A stretch of 64,000 nucleotides of DNA from Capronia americana (lineage: Eukaryota > Ascomycota > Eurotiomycetes > Chaetothyriales > Herpotrichiellaceae): contig JADWQD010000004.1 of assembly GCA_016110215.1 (NCBI GenBank), positions 2,356,001 through 2,420,000 on the forward strand, in the 5' to 3' direction. Made by a program: the position numbers and the translations under genes. The notes below the pieces were generated by a model that was not told the origin of the DNA, did not search any database, and worked only from the letters and a program-made list of their open reading frames with translations. Shown piece after piece: positions 30,515 to 42,770 of this stretch. Positions within the stretch are counted from its first letter, which is position 1. Each line of letters begins with the position of its first letter.

Positions 30515-32801
30515 CTACGTAAAATTCCACATTGCTTGTCCGGCATCCAGGGTTGTGCCTTCAAAATCAAAGAATGGCATCCCCAGCCCCAGTGCAGGAT
30601 CACCAAAATCAAACGCGGTCGGATCCAGCGCACCGTAATCTGGCACACTCGGCTGGCCATTGGTGAGACTGCTTGGTGTCACAGTGGTATTGACCTGTTG
30701 GCTTGGTGACTCCTGTGTCTGGCTTGACCGTTCTCCGTTGACTCGGTTTCGGTTCTTTGCCCGCACTGGTCCACCAAGACTCTCTGCCATCTTCTCCAGC
30801 CCGTCCGCCATCCTGTGGATCAAATGGTCCTTGCCGACGTCGGTCGATTTGAAATGTTGTGCCAGGGCATTGATCAGTCTCTGAAATCGGACCGTGTCCA
30901 GAAAAAGCTGCTCGCTGTGTTTCGTCGCAATTTTGAGCAGGAACATACACGCAAAAGCAATCATGCCATGAATGTGATGAGGAACGTATGCGATGGCAAT
31001 CTGTGCGTCTTTATCGTCCAAGAGCAGATTGATAATGGCCGTGGCTGCCGCGACTGCAGCTGAGGCGTTCTCAAGGAAGTGCTCGGGGATGACAGCTCCT
31101 GATTCGGGCAACCCTCGAAGAACATAAGACTGTAGGTAGAGCTTGGCCCAGTGATAGTGCATGACTGCGCCCTTGTTTGGCCAATTACCAATGTACTGGC
31201 TGGGATCTGTACCAATGTTAACCGAATGTCAAGTGCTAGCCGTATCGTTTCACTTACTGTGCCTCGAAAAGCGGGCAATCCAGTCATCCAAATCTCGCTC
31301 AAAGCCCGCAATCTTGGTCAAAGCCGAAGCTGGCAACACTGAGCTTGTGTCCTCTGGCCCCAGTGTCTCCCGAACCTGATTCATCAGATACATCAGACAG
31401 ATTTGTCCGGCGATTCTGCGATCGGCATCCGTAGATAACGAGCAGCCCAGATAAGCTTCCCATCCGGTGATGTAGCTTTCGTTGTCGCGCATGATTGATG
31501 ACCGGCCGTAAAGGATCGAGAGATGATGGTCGCAGATATAAAGGAGATACAGCACCCTGATGCCATCCATGGCCTCTTGCAGTTTCGCAGGGTCCGCTTT
31601 GTCTGGCGACCTGACCGACTCCGCAATCTCATGGTAATATTGACGAAGATGGAACTCGCTTGCGCGTCGAATAGCGTACCCAGACAGAGTCCAAGAAATA
31701 TCGCTGAGCCAATATGATCCGAGAACCAGTGCTCGCAAATACTCCATGTCAATCTTGCGTTCGAACATGGCATTTGCCACCAGCCTCCTATACTCCTTAC
31801 TGCAGACGGAGTACAGGTTGCCGAGCTTGGTATCATGAAGGGCGGCCACGGTTAGGACACAAGCAGTCAATGTTGGGGACCGGCGTCGGAACGATTCCAG
31901 GTCGGTGTAGTCGGGACATATGTGCCAGATATAGGGGTCCAGCTTACTGAGATAGTAATTGGCCAGATGTTCGGCGTCTTCCTGCTTGACCAGGCCTCTC
32001 GCTATGAAGTCACTGTCTCGAAGTTGTTTGCATATTCTTGCTTGCTCCTCGTTGGTCTGTTCGGTTGCCCTCAACGACCTCATGCCGGTGATTTGATATA
32101 AGGACTCGATAGGGACGTGCGAGAGATTGTCGGCGACCGGAGTCACTTTGGGGGAGTTGTCCAGTGACTGATCCTCGTCGTCGTCGTTGTTGCCTTGTTC
32201 CTCCTGGTCGAAGAATATCGCCGGGTCCTGGGTCGACACCAGCATCTGTGGGAGAGACGGCAGCTGTAGGGTACGAACGATCTCCTCCACGGTCGCATAG
32301 AGGGATGTGACGTCCTTGGTGACTGCTGCTTTCCACTTCGAGTCTTCGGACATGAGCGTTTGCAGGCTCTTGTTGAGGCGACATGACAGTCCTCGTTCTT
32401 TGCATCGCTGGCACGGAGGGTCACCGATCATGATGCATTTGATCTGAAGCACACTTATTCAGCACGTCACACCCAGTAGACGCTACACTCCCGGGGCATA
32501 CTTTTTGCTTCCGACATGCCGCACATGCCTTGACCTTCCTCGAGATCCCCGGCAACTTGCCATCGGCTGCGGCACCATTCGTGGTCGAGTTGGTTCGCTG
32601 CGGTTTCGTCGACGGAGCTTTCGCAATGAGAGGCGGCTCCCCATCGTTGGAATTCCGTTGTTTCTTGATTGGTGAGTGCGACTGCGCCGGAGAAGGGAAG
32701 GAATTGGGCGACGTCGAGGAGGCTATTCTCTGGAGAGTGGTAGGACCTTGGGCAGAGCGCGGGGAGGGCAGTTCGGCCTCAGACCAACTCCGCTTGGACA
32801 T
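30515..32801 (-). CDS. Zn2Cys6 transcription factor 1
   Basis: About three exons with introns near 32440-32500 and 31209-31253; start at ATG 32801. A Ser/Pro-rich N-terminus precedes the binuclear zinc cluster CAACRKQK-IKC-(x6-8)-CQRCKERGLSC, split by the first intron. A helix-rich regulatory domain follows: DAEHLANYYLSKLDPYIWHI, LTACVLTVAALHD, RALVLGSYWLSDISW, LRQYYHEIAESV, LLYICDHHLSILYGR and HHIHGMIAFACMFLL. It ends with a disordered Asn/Thr/Ser-rich tail and WNFT. The layout resembles the PrtT-like group of fungal activators, but I do not claim orthology. It binds CGG-type DNA sites by family rule. Its position next to a P450, a second regulator and an MFS carrier suggests a cluster role. 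Confidence 0.85.
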
Positions 32802-33375
32802 TTTTCAATGAGATCGAGAGAAGAGAGCGGGGGACAAGACGGTAGGAACAGCGCCTGGTTGAATGGCCAGTCTTATAGAGTGTGCTCAGGCGTTCCCCGG
32901 GTCGTTTTCTCCAGATTGATATGCAATCTTTCAGCAGAGAATTCGCAGAGTCGAGTCGGGGAGTTCCAATCGTCAGAGGGCGGAGAGAGCGCACCTGCTA
33001 AGTAAGCTGCTAAGTGGCCGGCTTACCAGCTTCAGCTAGCCTGCCGCCTAACCAGACCCTAACTAGCCTGGATGGCCATGCCTACGGAGTAGTACTGGAG
33101 TCCCCACAGATGCTTTCCAGGGTCCAATTCGGAGGACAGTGCCCGCGGCTTTCTCTGACACCCTTCAATAATTCTCGCAAGCACACGCTCACGTGGCCAT
33201 CGCTCTCGTCCAGACGACTCTCACTCTGTGCCGAGCAGGCTCGTCAACGTCAACGCGTAGCTGTGCCACAATGAAGACATCATAGGTCAAGGATCGTAAT
33301 ACGCTTTGCCATCTTCGAGCTTATCCTCCCTACATGTCTCGATCCACATCTATCCTCCCTCGTAGTTCTCTCAAC
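32802..33375. other. Intergenic region between regulator 1 and the P450
   Basis: It holds the regulator 1 promoter and the 3' flank of the P450 gene. No coding signal is recognised. Confidence 0.5.
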
Positions 33376-35311
33376 TTAGCGGGAATCTCTCTCACAGATC
33401 CTAACCATCAGCGGATCCCTCATTCTAGCAAAGAAGAAACTCCTTGAAACTGGGATTTCGGGAAGTTTCTTGTCGCTCCCACCAATCCCGTTGGTGCCGG
33501 CCAGTAATTCGACGTCAAAATACAACAACAGTGTTCCAACGAGTTTCACCAACTAAACTGCGGTAAGTAACTGCGAAGGCGATCGAGTACGGACATCACT
33601 CACCTCCATCATGGCAACATTCTTTCCAATACACTGCCTGGACCCGTGGCCGAAGGGCATCCAGTACCGTTGCATCTCCTCGGGGCTGATTCCCCCTGAG
33701 CCGCGGGTCCAACGGTCGGGGTTGAACATCTCAGCGTCTGGGCCAAAGATTTCCGAGTTCAGGTGGACAGGTAGGGCGGACATTCCAACAATCGTCTGTT
33801 CGCCGAATTAATCTATTTTCGAATACGTACCATTGGAGCCGAGCAACTTACCTTGGCGGGGAAGTAAGTCCCGGCGACGACACGTCCGCCTTCGGGCACA
33901 TATCGTGGGAGGTTGATCGTGGCAGGGGGCGTCAGACGAAGACTCTCCTTTATCACTGCTTGTAAGTATGGCAATTTACCAAAGTCTGCGTATGTCGGCG
34001 GAGTCTCGTCCGTCAAGTAATTACGCTCGGGAAATGTCGTCCGCAATTCCTTGGTCAGAGCTTCGTAGACAGCAGGATGACCTAGGATGTGATAGAACGT
34101 ATAGCTTAGAGCCGATGATGTAGAGTCGCTGCCTGCAACACTGCACGAAATTAGCCTGAGGGAGTCTGAAGATTAGGAATTCTTACATGCTCGAGAAGGC
34201 CTCGGTCCTCAGATCAATAGAATCCAACATCTGACCGGTGACAGGGTCCTTAGCCTCGATGAGTCTCCCCAGAAGATCTTTCCGGTCGCTGACTTTCTCC
34301 TGTCTTCGCTCGACACGAGATTTTGTAAGCTAGAGGTCTTGTCAGCTATACGCACTCGCCAGCATACTCCGAGTGCGCTGACCTCTTTCAGCCTCTCTCG
34401 GCCCGCTTGCAGACTCTGGAGCCATGGAATGGGAAGCCAAGTCCATTTGGTGTACGGGATAAGGGATGGCATCATTCCAATCGTAGATCCGAACTCCATC
34501 TGAATGTTAATCAGGTGGATATGCTCGTCCTCCTTCCCTGTCTCGAGCATCCCAAATCCCTCGCTGAAAGCCTAGGATTAGACGTATCAGCCATGCTCAA
34601 ACACAGACACAGCGAACATACCAATTCTCCAATGACATCAAAGGCAAAGAAATGGCACCATTTCCCCAAGTTGATTTCAGTCCCTGTGGCCGCAAATCCT
34701 GACATCTTTCCCATGAAGATTTGAAGTCGCTCCTGGACAAACTTCTCCATAGCCTGGAGAGCGTTCATCGAATACCCGTGAGACACTATCCGCTTCCGCT
34801 GAGCATGCAAGTGAGGGTCTCGCTGGCCAAATATGGTCGGGCGGAAGGCGGTGAAAGCACTTCAGATATCCTCAGCTTAGCACCGCATTGAGATTCAAAG
34901 AACTCACTCATAGTAAGTTGTCTGCAGCGATTAGAAATGATTTCTTCTGGCATTTAGCTTTGCACTCACTTTTAGAAAATCTCTTCCCTGAACGGTGTTG
35001 TAAATCTCGCGAATCGCCGACTTATCGGATATGATGACCTCGTTTGGAGCGATCCGCACGATCGGTCCATATCTTTCATGGAGAGCAAGAATGGTTTCAT
35101 GAAAGTTGCCATTGTTGAAAGAGAGCAACTTCCAGAAAGGGCTCAGGGACGCCCAAAACGGTCCATTGACCTTGGCCAATGGTGAAAACCATCGCTGGTA
35201 GACCGCAAATGAGAAGATGTAGATGGAAACAACAGCCACAGGGACTACCCAAGGCAGTTGACGCACCAAGTCAACGACTTGGACAGCCACAGATTCCGCT
35301 TTTCCTGGCAT
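33376..35311 (-). CDS. Cytochrome P450 monooxygenase
   Basis: A multi-exon gene with about seven short introns, from ATG 35311 to a TAA at 33376-33378. It is a microsomal haem-thiolate monooxygenase that uses NADPH-P450 reductase. The N-terminal anchor (VVPVAVVSIYIFSFAVY) and a proline-poor linker lead to NGPFWASLSPFWKL. Conserved marks are an I-helix MVAGSDSTSSALSY (AGxDS), the K-helix ESLRL, a PRYVPEGG stretch, FNPDRW, and the haem loop FGHGSRQCIGKN with its Cys ligand. The final exon, joined across GTGAGT...TTTAG, supplies LVKLVGTLLLYFDVEL and a C-terminal MRDPLMV segment. The build resembles pisatin-demethylase or benzoate-hydroxylase-like fungal P450s, but the substrate is unknown. Regulators flank it on both sides. 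Confidence 0.88.
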
Positions 35312-35521
35312 CGTGAGGCTCTTCGTCCCTTGCTCACTTTGCCGTTACTCATTTCAGCGGTCGTATGCTTTTAATACGGCCGAGGCTTGTGATGGTGAAG
35401 GTGTCGGCTCCCGGCCGCGGCTCATTCCAGAGACCGGATGCTTCCACTCAAAGCCAATCGTAGCCTCCGGAATGTGACCATAACCCCAACAATATTGGAG
35501 TCCCCGCATGAACAGTGCGTC

Positions 35522-37854
35522 TCAAATGGATTCGAAGATCGACCAATCAGCGGAGAGAAGGTCTCTCGGAAGACCCGTGCCAAAGAGCAAGTCGTCGTAA
35601 TCGGGGAAGTCGGAGCTGAGTGTCAATTGAGCATCGTCTGGTCGTTGCCATGGTGTTCTGTCTGCCGACGGCAATGCTGGGGCTGCATCATCCGATTGTT
35701 GTTGGTTCGAATAGCCTTGACCGGACGCTTGACCTGGCAAAGGAGTCTCCCGACCACTTTTGTGGGTTTGAATGCGCTCCAGCAGAATCAAGTATCTGGC
35801 TGCCAGCGTACTGGTATCGCTGGCTGCCTTCAAGAACTCCATGCCCAACTCTAACGAGTCGTCCGTCTCAATTTGACCCAGGGCTTCCAGCTTCCATCCT
35901 TCCATTGTCTGTAGTGTCAGAAGAACTCCAATTGCAGTAAAAACGTCTATAGATTGTTAGTGGGGGGACCAGCAAGCGTGCAAGGAGTCTTACAGTGGAG
36001 ATTGTACCACAGAGAGTTCAGCAGGCGCCGACGATACTGGGCGTAGATCAGCTTAATAGTCTCGCGGGCAGCCAAGATACAACAGTTGCATGAAGCAATT
36101 GCGACACGTCTCTGAAACGTGTCCTCGATTTCTTGTCTGCTGAATATAAGAAACGACTGACGGTGTAGCAGTAGCCGCACGTTCAAAAACCTGGGCTTGA
36201 CTTAGTGGTCCGTCTTGACAGTTGCTCGTAGATATTGCCCACCTGATATACATGACATTACGCTGGCGTTGGAAATCAGATCCATCCGGGTTGTTAGGCT
36301 CGTCTTTCAAATGGTGCGGGATGCCATTCCACCAGGACAGCAGTTCTCCGTCCAAGAGAACAGAGTGGCCAAAGATCTCTGGAAAACGGTCATGATTGTT
36401 TCGAAATTGACTTGCCGTCGAATTCCATGGTTTCCCCGTCGATGGATAGAGCTTGAGGAGAACGCTGTCAATGATGTGTGCAAGTTTGATTGTCTGGATG
36501 AAGAAGGTAGTCAAAGATGGACGGCTCGCAGGCTGCCGAGGAATGATCGAGTCATTCATAATATATTGGTCGTCAACCGGCAGCGGTAGCTCAACGTCTG
36601 TTGCATTCGCCGTCGGGATGGAAGGTGGTCTGCCAAACTTCATGCTCAATGTGCGGTCGATAACGAAGCAGCCCCACCACACACGCTTCCGGACCTCCCT
36701 CTCGACCGCTGTTGTGGCAGGAGAGGGGTTGAGATGAAGACCAATGCTAATAGAGGTTCTGATCATGAGGCCACTGAGACTCCAGCATTCGTTCAGTTCC
36801 AGGGTTCCCTGAAGGTAGTGACACATCAACAAGAGCGCTTGAATGAGCTCCAAGTTACCCTCTTTGAAGATATGAGCAAAGACTATATTCCGAGCTTTCA
36901 CAAGGAACCGTGTCGCCGAGTGTGAAGGACTCCGACCCTGAATCGGATTGTGGAATTCGTATCCGTGTGCGAAAATGAGATTGAGCAACGCGAACCAGGT
37001 TGCTTTCGTCTCAGAATGATCTCCACCGTTCATCCACATTCGTTCATATTGACTCCTGAAGTTTGGCTCGTGAACGAAGGGATAGAGACGATGGACATGG
37101 TTGAAATACGAATCCACAAGACTGTCTGCTAGATCTCGGGGCGGCATTGTGTAGTTGTCATCGGCGTCCCTTGGAGTGGCGGCGGAATCGAGGCTATAAG
37201 CTCGGGGGCTTTTCGAGCTTGAAAGACGGCGGCGTTTGTTACCTGACACATGAGCTTGCCGGGGCATCGAACTGGTTTGGACCTTTGAGACAAAAGCAAA
37301 AGTCGAGGATTCGCCAAAGAATGCCTCGGAATCTTGGGATTCGGATGGAGTATTTGCTGGCGAAGTTTGGTTGCCTGCGACTTTGCCCTGGGTTGAGACT
37401 TCGATGGTATCGTCATTAAAGCACGGAACATCAAAGTTTTGTGCAAGAGTCCCCTCGTTGTCACGTCCTAATATCTCTGCCGAAGCCTGTAGAAGCGCCC
37501 CAAGTCCAGCTTGCCCTTCTCCTCGGTCTGAATCAGTCGTGTTGCTTCGACAGTGCCGCGGATGGGCTTGTTCCTGGCTTCCACGGGGAGTGTCGACGTT
37601 TCCCTGCGTCTTGAGGTCCATTAGTGATTTAAGTCTGGAAACAATTAGATCATGCCAGTTATTGGACACACATATGCCTACTCATCGAGGCTAAGCTCGT
37701 CAACTGGAATCGAAGGATATGCACATCGGATCCCGCGACTCTGGCATGACCCACAGTTGGGTCGATTCCCATCGCAGCGGTTTTTCCTCCTTCGACAGCT
37801 CGTGCATGCTTTTCCAGACCCAATTCGCCTTTTCATTACTTGCGCATCTGCCAT
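35522..37854 (-). CDS. Zn2Cys6 transcription factor 2
   Basis: At least four exons, starting at ATG 37854 (an in-frame ATG at 37965 would add 37 residues). The zinc cluster near the N-terminus reads CTSCRRRKNRC-(x6)-CGSCQSRGIRC. A Ser/Arg-rich linker with KRRRLSSSK follows, then the fungal-specific regulatory domain: LADSLVDSYFNHVHRLYPFVHEP, FRSQYERMW, FKEGNLELIQALLLMCHYLQG, MIRTSISIGLHLNP, VRKRVWWGCFVIDRTLSMKFGRPPSI and LLLHRQSFL. The tail is acidic and rich in Gln, Asp and Pro. CGG-containing targets are expected by family. It sits between the P450 and the MFS carrier on the same strand and is a good candidate local regulator of the cluster. Confidence 0.88.
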
Positions 37855-37965
37855 ATTAGAAGGCCTAGAGTGTCTCGCATCTCGCGAGGTGGAAGAGCAG
37901 AAATCAAGATAGCTGGAAAACGAGTTGTCGTGGGACCTTGAAATTTCAAGTGAGGTGCCAGTCAA

Positions 37966-38409
37966 AGCACAGTGAAAGTTGCCCGCGGCCTATTGTGAAC
38001 TCGATCGCGCCAAGAACTGACAGGCGAGGTGCAATAGCCAGTAGTAGTAATTGATTACTAGGTACAGATCCGGGGAACGAATGGGGAAGACGGGGGTCGA
38101 ATACGCGGCCACGAGGGGGCCAAATGCAGGCTCCATTGACGGTTCGGGCGCCCCAGAGCCTAAAGAGGCCTCGAATTTCGATTTCCTGCAGCCTCTCACA
38201 ACCCTGGACTACTCCGTATCTGCTGTCTATATCCTCCACATACTCGAGAACACCAATTTAAAGCGCGCAAATAATGTTGTATATTCAATACACTCAATGC
38301 CCCAGCGCTCGGCTCATCTACGACGCTGTTGATACGTACAGATCACACTGTACCAAAGCTTACATTCGCTGACTGCGTACAAAGCCATCATACCTAGGTA
38401 GTCACCAGC
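37966..38409. other. Intergenic region between regulator 2 and the MFS gene
   Basis: It contains the regulator 2 promoter and the 3' flank of the MFS transporter. Nothing else is recognised. Confidence 0.5.
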
Positions 38410-40113
38410 TTAGATATCCTTGTGGAACTGCGGTTGGCCCAGCCGTTTCCTCCACGCTTCGCCTTTGATCATCAGAATGATGATGCCCAAGGACGTCACA
38501 GCTGTGATCAGAGCAAGCGTGACCCAAGCCCACTGGATGGTAATCTCGTTGGCGAACGGCAACCTGGACACGTCAGTTGTCAGTCTCAATCTTCCAAAAT
38601 GCGAAACGATAGTCACAAGCAGCACTTACGCATAAAACCCCAGCGGGAAGGCAAAGGTTTGCCGCCAAAAGTTGTACAAGCTGCTGATTTCTCCCGACTG
38701 CGGCTTGTAGCAGTCACTGCAGTATGCGTAGCTGACCGTCGTCACCAGCTGGAGGCCGAAACTCGCAATCGCCATGCCCATTACTGGGCCCATCCAATGC
38801 GTCTCGTGGTACAGGCAGACGCCGTAGATGATGATCCCTGTCGGGCAGAGGAGAAGGCTTCCGAGCGATGCCGGCAATCGGGCCTCGGGTTTCCTCTCAC
38901 CGCCGTGTTTCTTTGCGTACCGGTACATGAACCAGTCTGAGAAGGGGCCGGACAAGAACTCCCCCAGGGCCGACCCGATCAATAGTGGGAGTCCAAGCAT
39001 GAGGCCGATGGCTCCGGTTTTGAAGTGATAGATCTTGGTGAAGAGAATGGCGACCGTCACCGCTGGTAGGATGGAGGAGAAGGCGAACGAGACGATATAG
39101 TAGAGACACGTGAGCGTCACAGAGGGATAGTACATCATCTCAAAGGGGCGCACAAAATCCCGCATGTGGACGCGTCGGTCGCGGAGTGCGTTCCTTCGGA
39201 AGCTGAAGAGCATCTGCATGTACGTCCTCTCTTGGTGCTGGGCGAGCACCTTCTCAGAACGGGAGAAGAGCGTCTCGGGCATGGCGAAGACCATGACGAC
39301 GAAGGCCACTGCGTTGACGATCGCTGGGAAGTAATATGCCCATCGGACTCCGGCCGTCTGTACCAGGTACCCGCCGATCACGGGACCGACATGGGCGCCG
39401 TTGGTCAAGAAAACGGTGAAGATGCCCATCTTCATCCCTTTCTAAGCCATTGTTAGCAAGGCCATTCAGATTCGCTCTGGACCAGTTTGGTGCCTGCAGG
39501 ATGGTAATTACCTCATGTAGGAAGAACATATCATTGACGGTTGCGGCTCCAAGCGCCATCGCCGCGCCGACGCCGACACCACTGAACACGCGCGCGATGA
39601 TGAGAGTGTGCCATGTTTTCGCGACGCCGCTGCCGACCGTCGCAACAATGCCGATGAGTGTTGAGATGAGATAGACGGGCCGTCTTCCGTACACATTGGC
39701 CAGCGGCGTCCAGACCAGAGGCGAGATTCCCACAGAGACAATGACAGAAGTCGTCTGATATGACGCCTGGCTGACGGGGATGTGGAAGAGCTTCGCAAGC
39801 GGCACTAATGCGGGATTGACAACCGACGAGTTGAACGGCCCAAGCATGGCGAGGAACGAAGCCTGGATGAGCACGAGCCACTTCAACCATAACGGCCAGT
39901 TCTGCCAAAACCCTCATTAGTATCTTGGTGCGCTCAAGAGAAGTCTGCTTCACTCACCAAAGGGTCGTCGCGAAAACGGGTAGGCTGTGGGAACAGTGGG
40001 AAGCCATGCCGATCGCGTTGAACGCCGTCGGGCTTCTCTGGTACTGCGTTTTCAACAGCTTGCTCAGAGCCGTCGTTAGAGACCACGACATGGACTTTAT
40101 CGTCAGAATCCAT
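38410..40113 (-). CDS. MFS transporter (DHA1-like)
   Basis: Four exons, complement(39958..40113, 39512..39901, 38630..39441, 38410..38563), give 503 aa in frame. It is a predicted twelve-TM proton-coupled carrier at the plasma membrane. Seen: a hydrophilic N-terminal tail; NWPLWLKWLVLIQASFLAMLGPF as TM1; a loop motif LANVYGRRPVYLIS that fits MFS motif A; GVGAAMALGAATVNDMFF; GPVIGGYLVQTAGVRWAYYFPA, as in motif C/TM5; MPETLF; a long central loop; six further helices; and a basic C-terminus. Substrate could be an aromatic acid or a pathway product. It is divergent from the decarboxylase-like gene, sharing a 406-base promoter, which hints at co-regulation. Confidence 0.85.
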
Positions 40114-40519
40114 CTTTGAAAAATATCTGTTTGACAAGGTCTTCTGCGAGTCCGGGGTAATGGTGCAGCATTTCCCACACATGCATTCTGTGGGGTATTA
40201 TATCTGGGAGGCTCGCGTCCCCAGAGTCCCCAACATCCACACTTCCAGGGGGTTTTGTCGGAGTGAGCCGCGGCATGATCCGACATGAGGCTGCTCCGCC
40301 TCCCACTCATTCCCCGGACCGGCAATCGAACCTATCGACACCCCCCTGCAACGCTACGTTCCGGGCACATGCCGGAGCGTGGAGGTCAGCATCGGAGAAG
40401 GGCTGAAGCAATACATCGCTTTGAAAGAAGAAAGGAGAAAACAGAGCAAGAATCGTCTCCCTTCACCTTGAGTAATTAGCAGATCCAGGCATATTCGATT
40501 GGAAGTCGTCCATTCCAAG
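40114..40519. promoter_or_regulatory. Shared divergent promoter (MFS / decarboxylase-like)
   Basis: A 406-base spacer between two start codons facing apart. I see no repeated motif that I can assign; shared control by a neighbouring Zn2Cys6 factor is inferred from position. Confidence 0.4.
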
Positions 40520-41690
40520 ATGGTGCTCAAGCTCTCCTTTGCCTGTTGGGACTACGACCGTATGAAAGCCATAGAAGATGGCAGAGTTCGACCAGAGGGA
40601 ATTGAACTCATCTTTCTAAACTACCGGGTCGAAGAAACGTAGGCCTGCCTGTTCAAGCCCCTTCCTGCTACACCCCGGAGCGATTGAGGCCAAAGTTACA
40701 GGTGACTGACATGTTGCGAGGACAGCTTCTTCCGCCAGCTTCGGTTCCAGGAATTCGACCTCTCCGAGCTTTCCCTATCTTCTTACGTTCTCACCTTGAA
40801 TCAGGACAACCCACCATTCATCGCCTTACCAGTTTTCCCGTCCCGCTTCTTCCGGCATCAGTCAATGTATATCAACTCCAAGGCAGGCATTAAGAAACCC
40901 GAGGACCTGCGAGGGAAACGAATAGGCACTCCGGAGTATCAAAGTGAGTACCAATTACGGGAAAAACCGCCGCCCGCCTCAAGGACAGTGACTGACTATC
41001 ATCCGTCACTCTTGGCGAACCACAGTGACAGCAGCAGTCTGGCAACGAGGTATCCTAGCTGAAGATTTCGGCGTCCCCCTGTCCAGTGTGCACTTTTACA
41101 CCGGTGCCATTGAACCTTCGGACAAGCCCCGGCATTCCAAGGTCTCGCACAGCTACCCGGCCGACATCAACGTGACCGAGATCCAGGCTGGGAAGAACCT
41201 GTCGCAGATGCTCGCGGACGGCGAGCTTGACGCCATTTTCAGCGCGACAAAGCCATCCTCGTTCGACACGTCCCCGGAAACGGTAACCCGATTGTTCGAC
41301 GACTTTAAAGCTGTCGAAGCCGAATACTACGCCAGAACCAAGATATTCCCGATCATGCATGTCGTGGCCTTGAAACGTAGCGTGTATGACGCTAACCCGT
41401 GGATCGTAAAGAGCCTGACTAAGGCGTTTGCTAAAAGTTTGGAGATGGCGTATGAGCCCCTGAAGGAGCGAGCAGCCTTGCGGTACATTCTGCCGTGGTT
41501 AGAGGACCACGTCGAAGAGACGAGGAGGCTGATGGGTGGCGATGATCGCTGGTGGAAGGATGGCTTCGAAGCGAACAAGCACGTTCTAGAGAAGTTCTTG
41601 CAGTATTCGTTTGACCAGGGGTTGGCTAAGAAAAAGTACAGGCCCGAAGACCTTTTCGCCCCGAGTGCATTGGAGGACTTTGTGCTGTAA
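40520..41690 (+). CDS. 4,5-dihydroxyphthalate decarboxylase-like / NMT1-THI5-like protein
   Basis: Three exons, 40520..40638, 40726..40943 and 41026..41690, give 333 aa in frame. The fold expected is a periplasmic-binding-protein type II domain, shared by bacterial 4,5-dihydroxyphthalate decarboxylase and thiamine-pyrimidine (NMT1/THI5) proteins. Marks are the N-terminal LSFACWDYDRMKAIEDG, FQEFDLSELSLSSYV, IALPVFPSRFFRH, YINSKAGIKKPEDLRGKRIG, TAAVWQRGILAEDFGV, a GELDAIFSATKP pocket segment and IFPIMHVVALKR. THI5's cysteine-rich motif is not seen, so decarboxylase-like is the better label. It shares its promoter with the MFS carrier and lies beside a P450, which fits an aromatic-acid pathway, though no reaction can be proved from sequence. 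Confidence 0.82.
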
Positions 41691-42149
41691 ATCAAATGGA
41701 CGTAATTAGATAACAGTTGATCGATCAATTTAGACCGCACTTCGAACTTGGTTGTAAGAAAAGGCTCAATGTAGATGGGAGTGAACGAAAAGCCTGTCCG
41801 CCACTTCACCCACTACTTCCTGTTGACTAGCAATTCAACCCGAAACCCTTCTTGAGTGCCGGCTGGAGCCTTCAATTTGAGACCACCGGTCATGGAGCAG
41901 ACTACATCCGATAGTTCGGTACATAGCCCGATCGTTTTAAGTCCAAATTACTTACAAGGTGCCATAGCGATCCCAAAATGAAGCCAGAAAATACACCAGA
42001 TCGACCACGCCTACGCCTTCCAGTAGGTATACACTTTTGCCGCACAAGGTTCAAGAGCTTCCTTCCTGATCAAGTCGTCCGGCACCACACTGCCGCTGGT
42101 GACTTCGCGTCAGGACTTTCCCCTGAGCTAGGAAGGCCACCGGTCAATG
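41691..42149. other. Intergenic region
   Basis: 3' flank of the decarboxylase-like gene and the start of the GH13 relic. No gene is recognised. Confidence 0.4.
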
Positions 42150-42770
42150 CGGGTTAGATTGCTTCTTTTCCTTAATCGGTGTGTCATGTTGGTCGAGGAA
42201 TTCCTCGCCAGCCAAGATGATCATCAGGATCCCGACCGCGAGTCAGCAAGCAGATAAGAGCCAGAATGGTCCGCATGCTTCTTGTCGTCGCCATCCTTGA
42301 TGTCGCCGTTGTGCAGGAAACTCCACAGCCGCTCTTCCCGCCTGCCTTCCACGTCGTGCGAGGTGATATAGTTGGCGACTATTGTGCCCTGGAAACCAAG
42401 GGTCTCTCCGCCGTTTCAGATGTTGTGACATTCCATCATCTTTCGGACTGTCCATTCGAAACTGTTGTCAGCCTCATAGGATTCTCCAATGATGGCTGCT
42501 CGAAGGCGGGACTGGAACGTCTCGTTCCACAGGGCGTCCACATTGCCATCCCGGATGAGGTTGATCGGAATTGCCAGCTCTTCGCCAATGACCAGGAATT
42601 CGCGGTCGAGGTCCGACGAGGGAGGCGACCCCAAGTACTCGTACAGTACCATGACGCGAAATGGGCCTAAGCCTCGGAGTTGTATTGGTTGACAAAGTCC
42701 CAGTTAGCAATGCCATTGACCTTATCAAGCCTGAAGCCGCCAACTCCAACATCTGACATTCACTGATGCA
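42150..42770 (-). pseudogene. GH13 alpha-amylase-superfamily relic
   Basis: Reading the minus strand downward, GH13 blocks appear in order but in different frames: VGGFRLDKVNGIANWDFVN (conserved region II type, with its catalytic-Asp position), a TAG-like break, VLYEYLGSPPS, IRDGNVDALWNETFQSRLRAAIIG, NSFEWTVRKMMECHNI followed by TGA, NYITSHDVEG (region IV, HD), and finally LAVGILMIILAGEEFLDQHD after a frame change and another stop. At least two stops and two shifts are visible. The set resembles the fungal branching-enzyme/maltogenic group, but only a part of the catalytic barrel is left. The relic is non-functional. Confidence 0.7.

Noticed and set aside
40520..41690. THI5/NMT1 thiamine-pyrimidine synthase
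   Set aside because: The cysteine-rich motif typical of THI5 is not seen; decarboxylase-like PBP-fold is the safer label.
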